NCBI RefSeq assembly: GCF_900604935.1
Contig: NZ_UWPC01000003.1
Span: 124,001 to 188,000, forward strand
Direction: 5' to 3'
DNA from: Vaginisenegalia massiliensis
GTDB taxonomy: Bacteria > Bacillota > Bacilli > Lactobacillales > Aerococcaceae
Length of the DNA: 64,000 nucleotides
Of the stretch, positions 60,264-64,000 are shown piece by piece (positions within the stretch are counted from its first letter, which is position 1; each line of letters opens with the position of its first letter). A program made the position numbers and the translations under genes. The notes beneath the pieces are model-generated. The model was given only the letters and a program-made list of their open reading frames with translations. It did not search any database and was not told where the DNA came from.

Positions 60264-61094
60264 GTGAATAAAGTTCGTGTTTTTGGTTTGAGCCCAGCCG
60301 TGTTGATGCTTTTAGTCTTCATGGTGCTACCTTTAATTTACTTGCTATTACCAACATTAGAACTATCCCTCAATCCTTTCAGTCAATATACGGCTTTTTT
60401 TGCTAGTTCATATCAAATGAAAGTATTATGGCGCACCTTGAAAGTGGCCAGTTTAGTGACTCTTTGGTGTGCTATCTTAGGAATCCCAACTGCCTATTTT
60501 ATTTCTGGTCAAACAAAAAAATGGAAAAGCTTATTGATGGCTGTGACCTTGTTTCCCTTATTAACTAATTCAGTGGTTCGAAGCTTTGCTTGGATTAATA
60601 TTTTGGGACAAAAGGGTATCGTCAATCAGACTCTTTTGGCTATGCATCTTATTGATCAGCCACTTACTCTTTTATATACCGATTTTGCTATTATTATTGG
60701 TTCGATTTATTTATTCTTACCAACCATGATTATTTCCTTGGTGGGAGTAATGGATTCAATTGAACCTGAAGTTTTAGAAGCTGCGTCCACTTTAGGTGCT
60801 AGCCAGTGGCGCGTCTTTCGCAAGATTATTGTGCCGCTTAGTATTCCAGGGACGATTGTCGGTAGTATCCTCGTCTTTACGGGTACCTTGACGGCTTATA
60901 CAACGCCGCAATTATTGGGCGGAAATAAGAATATGCTTCTGGCTACCTTCCTACGCCAAAATGCTTTGACTTTGGGTAATTGGCAATTAGCCAGCGTCGT
61001 GGCTTTTATTATGATATTAATAACCTTATTAGTGAATGCTCTATTATCGCGACTAGCTAAACGAATGGATAAACGATTGGCGGGTGATCTGTAA
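60264..61094 (+). CDS. potB: Polyamine-type ABC transporter permease PotB
   Basis: This 276 aa protein has six hydrophobic helices and the EAA loop EAASTLGASQWRVFRKIIVPLSIPG (quoted as EAASTLGAS and FRKIIVPLS), the docking site for the ATPase. It starts with GTG after AGGAGG. It is the first of the four-gene B-C-A-D order. The family transports spermidine/putrescine, but related operons carry thiamine, iron or phosphonate compounds, so the substrate is inferred. Confidence 0.85.
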   Translation: MNKVRVFGLSPAVLMLLVFMVLPLIYLLLPTLELSLNPFSQYTAFFASSYQMKVLWRTLKVASLVTLWCAILGIPTAYFISGQTKKWKSLLMAVTLFPLLTNSVVRSFAWINILGQKGIVNQTLLAMHLIDQPLTLLYTDFAIIIGSIYLFLPTMIISLVGVMDSIEPEVLEAASTLGASQWRVFRKIIVPLSIPGTIVGSILVFTGTLTAYTTPQLLGGNKNMLLATFLRQNALTLGNWQLASVVAFIMILITLLVNALLSRLAKRMDKRLAGDL

Positions 61095-61873
61095 TGAAAG
61101 CAAATAAATGGATTAGTGTGATTGCCATTGCTGTTTTTCTTTTTCTTTTCTTACCATTAGTGATTATTGTGATTACCTCATTTGGAACGCAGGCAGCCAT
61201 TCAATTTCCGATTCAAGGTTTTACCTTGGACTGGTATCGGGTTGTATTTGAATCAGACACCTTTGTGTCGAGTTTCTGGGTTAGTTTGGGGATAGGCTTA
61301 GTGGCGACTTTGCTAGCTCTATTGATTGGCATTCCAGCCGCTTATGTTTTAGCTCGCTATTCACATCGAAGCAATCGCTTCTTGAATCAATTCTTCTTAT
61401 CGCCGACCTTAATCCCAGGTATGGTGACCGGTTATGCTATTTTCCAATTGGTTGTTGTGCAATTCCAATGGCCCGTATTAGTGTCACTCTTAGTGGGACA
61501 TTTATTAATTAGTCTACCCTATGTGATTCGCTTAATTGGTTCGAGCTTACAGAATTTAGATTCTTCGATTGAAGAAGCGGCTTGGACATTGGGTTATACA
61601 CCTTTGCAAGCTATTACCAAGATTGTGCTACCTAATATTTCATCCGGTATTTTCGCTGCCTTTATGTTGGCTTTTATTAATTCGTTTAATAATATTCCAG
61701 TCAGCATGTTCTTGACTGGACCAGGGGTTTCTACCTTACCGATTAGTATATTGAATTATATGGAATTTAATTACAATCCGGCTGTTTCGGCGATTTCGAC
61801 CCTCTTGATGCTCTTAACCTTAGGTTTGATGTATGCGATCGATAAGACCTTAGGTTTGTCGTCTATTGTTTAA
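61094..61873 (+). CDS. potC: Polyamine-type ABC transporter permease PotC
   Basis: This 259 aa second permease has six helices and an EAA loop at EEAAWTLGYTPLQAITKIVLP. It overlaps the potB stop by one base (TAATG), so translation is coupled. Together the two form the membrane channel. Confidence 0.85.
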   Translation: MKANKWISVIAIAVFLFLFLPLVIIVITSFGTQAAIQFPIQGFTLDWYRVVFESDTFVSSFWVSLGIGLVATLLALLIGIPAAYVLARYSHRSNRFLNQFFLSPTLIPGMVTGYAIFQLVVVQFQWPVLVSLLVGHLLISLPYVIRLIGSSLQNLDSSIEEAAWTLGYTPLQAITKIVLPNISSGIFAAFMLAFINSFNNIPVSMFLTGPGVSTLPISILNYMEFNYNPAVSAISTLLMLLTLGLMYAIDKTLGLSSIV

Positions 61874-61896
61874 AGAAAGAAGGGAAGTAAGAAAAT

Positions 61897-62946
61897 ATGT
61901 CTTATGTTGAATTAAAAAACATTGGCGTCACCTATGATCAAGATCATTATATTTTAGAAGACTTGAATTTAGCGATTGAACAAGGTCAATTAATTTCTTT
62001 ATTGGGTCCATCCGGCTGTGGTAAGACGACTACTTTGCGTGTGATGGCTGGCTTGATTCAACAACAAAAAGGCCAATTTTATGTAGATGGTCAAGACTTG
62101 AGCCAGGTGCCGGTTCATAAACGTAAGTTCGGAATGGTTTTCCAATCGTATGCTTTATTTCCACATTTAACAATTTATGATAATGTAGCGTTTGGGTTAA
62201 AATTAAATAAATTAGATCCAGCTGTGATTAAAGAAAAAGTTGAAACTATCATGAAAGTTTGTGGTCTAGAAGGCTTAGGCGACCGTTTTCCTAAACAATT
62301 GTCAGGTGGACAACGCCAACGGGTGGCTTTAGCGCGAGCTTTGGTGATTGAACCAAAATTGCTTCTATTAGATGAACCTCTATCCAATCTGGATGCTAAA
62401 TTGCGGTTAGCCATGCGCTTAGAAATTCGCCGCTTACATGAACAATTGGGTATGACCACTGTCTTTGTCACTCATGACCAAGAAGAGTGCTTCTCAATTT
62501 CAGATAAAGTTGCTATTATGAATCAGGGTGTTATTGAACAATTTGCCTCGCCAGAAGAGATTTATCGCTATCCTAAGACCCGTTTTGTGGCCGAATTTAT
62601 TGGTTTTGAGAATTTCTTTGCGGTTCAACTAGTGGATGGTCAATTAAAGGATGCTCAAGGACGTGTTTATGATGTTACCTATGTGGATGGAGCCCAAGAT
62701 AAGAAGGACTTAGTCTTAACCATCCGTCCAGAGGATATTCAACTTAATCCGGCGGAAACAAGTGGCTCTAATCACCTATCAGGTCGCGTGACTGTTCGGA
62801 CCTTTATGGGAAAAGGTTATCAGTACGAAGTGGAAACTGACTTAGGCAAGTGCTTAGTTCATGACTTTTCTCAAACGAAATATCAAGTGGGAGATGAAGT
62901 TCACCTTTATTTACCACAAACTAAATTATTGGCTTTAAATAAATAA
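61897..62946 (+). CDS. potA: Polyamine-type ABC transporter ATP-binding protein PotA
   Basis: This 349 aa ATPase has Walker A GPSGCGKTT, Q-loop FQSYALFPH, signature LSGGQRQRVALARAL, Walker B LLLLDEPLSNLD and the switch His in VTHDQEE. A C-terminal TOBE-like regulatory domain follows from about residue 240. AAGAAGGGAAG precedes the ATG. It energises PotBC. Confidence 0.92.
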   Translation: MSYVELKNIGVTYDQDHYILEDLNLAIEQGQLISLLGPSGCGKTTTLRVMAGLIQQQKGQFYVDGQDLSQVPVHKRKFGMVFQSYALFPHLTIYDNVAFGLKLNKLDPAVIKEKVETIMKVCGLEGLGDRFPKQLSGGQRQRVALARALVIEPKLLLLDEPLSNLDAKLRLAMRLEIRRLHEQLGMTTVFVTHDQEECFSISDKVAIMNQGVIEQFASPEEIYRYPKTRFVAEFIGFENFFAVQLVDGQLKDAQGRVYDVTYVDGAQDKKDLVLTIRPEDIQLNPAETSGSNHLSGRVTVRTFMGKGYQYEVETDLGKCLVHDFSQTKYQVGDEVHLYLPQTKLLALNK

Positions 62947-62968
62947 AAAATATATTGGAGGAATCAAT

Positions 62969-64000
62969 ATGAAGAAACAAAGTCTTTTAACAGCTTTCAC
63001 AGCTGGTATGTTATTGTTAGCAGGTTGTGGTAACTCACAAGCTCCAACGGCTGAAAAGGAAGCCTCAAGCAGCAAAGATTCAGCAAAAGCCGAATCAAGT
63101 TTAGTTATCTCGACTTTTGGTTTGAACCAAGATGACGTTCAAAAGATTGTTATGGATCCATTTGCTAAAGATAATAATGCGAAAGTCACTTTAGAAGTCG
63201 GAAATGCATCAGAACGTTTAACTAAATTAAAAAATGATAAAAATGCTAACATTGACGTGATTGAATTATCACAATTAAATGCTGACCAAGGTGCTAAAGA
63301 CAAATTATTCGCGAAAGTAACTGAAAAAGAAGTACCAAACATCGCTAAACTAACACCAGGAGCTAAGGAAGTTTATGATAATGGTTCAGGTATTCCTTAC
63401 GCTGTGAACAGTATCGGGATTATTTACGACCGTGAAGCGCTTGGTTTTGAAATTAAAGATTGGTCTGATTTATGGAAGGCTGAATTAAAAGGCAAAGTAG
63501 CGATTCCTGAATTATCAACTACTTTCGGTCCAGCTATGTTGTATGTAGCAAGTGACTACAAAGGGGCAAAATTAGAAGACGACAAGGGTAAAGCAGCTTT
63601 TGAAGCCTTGAAAGAATTAAAACCAAACGTGGTTAAAACTTATGCTAAATCTTCAGACTTAGCTAACATGTTCCAAGCAGGTGAAGTTCAAGTGGCTGTA
63701 GTAGCTGACTTTGCCCAAGGTATGATTAAAGAAGCTAATCCAAAGGTAAGCTTTATTGTTCCGGAGTCAGGAACTTATGCTAACTACAATACGTTAAATA
63801 TCCCAGCTAATGCTAAAAATAAAGAATTAGCTTATAAATATTTGAACTGGCGTATTAGTAAAGACTTAGAATTAAAAACGGCAGAAGGCTTCAACGAAGC
63901 TCCTGTTAATAAAGATGTTGTGTTGAAACCAGAAGTCGCAGCTAATAAAACTTATGGACCAGTTGCTGTAAAAGCTAAAGCAATGAATACTAAATTCGTT
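62969..64000 (+). CDS. potD: Polyamine-type substrate-binding lipoprotein PotD, 3' end outside window
   Basis: The frame runs 344 codons to the window edge with no stop. It starts with a lipoprotein signal, LLTAFTAGMLLLAGCGNS, with an intact lipobox LAGC. A Ser/Lys linker follows, then a type 2 binding fold (VISTFGLNQDDVQKI, YAVNSIGIIYDREALGF, WSDLWKAELKGKVAIPE). The weak resemblance of its early strand to classical PotD leaves other cargoes open. TTGGAGG precedes the ATG by 8 bases. Confidence 0.85.
   Translation, partial: MKKQSLLTAFTAGMLLLAGCGNSQAPTAEKEASSSKDSAKAESSLVISTFGLNQDDVQKIVMDPFAKDNNAKVTLEVGNASERLTKLKNDKNANIDVIELSQLNADQGAKDKLFAKVTEKEVPNIAKLTPGAKEVYDNGSGIPYAVNSIGIIYDREALGFEIKDWSDLWKAELKGKVAIPELSTTFGPAMLYVASDYKGAKLEDDKGKAAFEALKELKPNVVKTYAKSSDLANMFQAGEVQVAVVADFAQGMIKEANPKVSFIVPESGTYANYNTLNIPANAKNKELAYKYLNWRISKDLELKTAEGFNEAPVNKDVVLKPEVAANKTYGPVAVKAKAMNTKFV

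Noticed and set aside
1-64000. Mobile elements, tRNA or rRNA genes
   Set aside because: I saw no transposase, integrase or phage gene, no flanking inverted repeats, and no tRNA or rRNA signature sequence anywhere on either strand.

Overview
The window reads as chromosomal DNA of a low-GC, Gram-positive coccus of the Lactobacillales. An Aerococcaceae-like genus is my best guess, and it is an inference. The grounds are strong AGGAGG ribosome-binding sites, the walRKHIJ / htrA / rlmH gene set, a streptococcal-type histidine-triad (Pht) protein beside AdcA, a type B L31 protein and the absence of sporulation genes. I saw no rRNA, tRNA, CRISPR array, insertion sequence or prophage.

Layout: 1-3.1 kb, a von Willebrand A / solute-binding hybrid operon with an XpaC-like gene. 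3.1-6.6 kb, an acetyltransferase, then pyrF-pyrE behind a PyrR-type attenuator, then an MFS transporter with a second PyrR-like hairpin before its start. 6.6-10.1 kb, an LRAT-like protein, an orphan HEPN protein resembling the C-terminal half of Csm6, murA and ybaK. 10.2-15.9 kb, a nucleoside salvage and uptake operon (deoD, BMP binding protein, ABC transporter) whose promoter overlaps a candidate cre site. 16.0-16.3 kb, rpmE2. 16.5-23.1 kb, a tightly coupled six-gene lipid operon. 23.1-28.4 kb, small membrane proteins, a secreted VOC protein, an FAD/NAD(P) protein, LemA and an unknown. 28.4-35 kb, the cell-wall and housekeeping genes ddl, murF, cshA, acpS, alr and an MBL hydrolase. 35-40.4 kb, a probable c-di-AMP-binding CBS protein, a CNNM/CorC protein, a methyltransferase, a HAD phosphatase and an L,D-transpeptidase. 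40.4-58.3 kb, the wal locus (walR, walK, yycH, yycI, walJ, htrA, rlmH), interrupted by a DUF2207 gene, a YfcC transporter and an adcA-pht-ktrBA block. 58.5-64 kb, a DUF697 protein, a beta-carbonic anhydrase and a polyamine-type ABC operon cut by the window edge.

The strongest candidate for an undescribed system is the 16.5-23.1 kb operon. It encodes a CarS-type CDP-lipid synthase, a PssA-type transferase, a phosphatidylserine-decarboxylase homologue lacking two usual active-site residues, a UbiA prenyltransferase, a rifampin-phosphotransferase-like dikinase and a YghO-like N-acyltransferase. Four of the families recall the late steps of archaeal ether-lipid synthesis or of aminophospholipid synthesis, both unusual for Lactobacillales. 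Second-tier signals are five DnaA boxes within about 200 bp near 55.5 kb, the two PyrR-like loops in the pyr operon, and the CARF-less Csm6-like HEPN protein.
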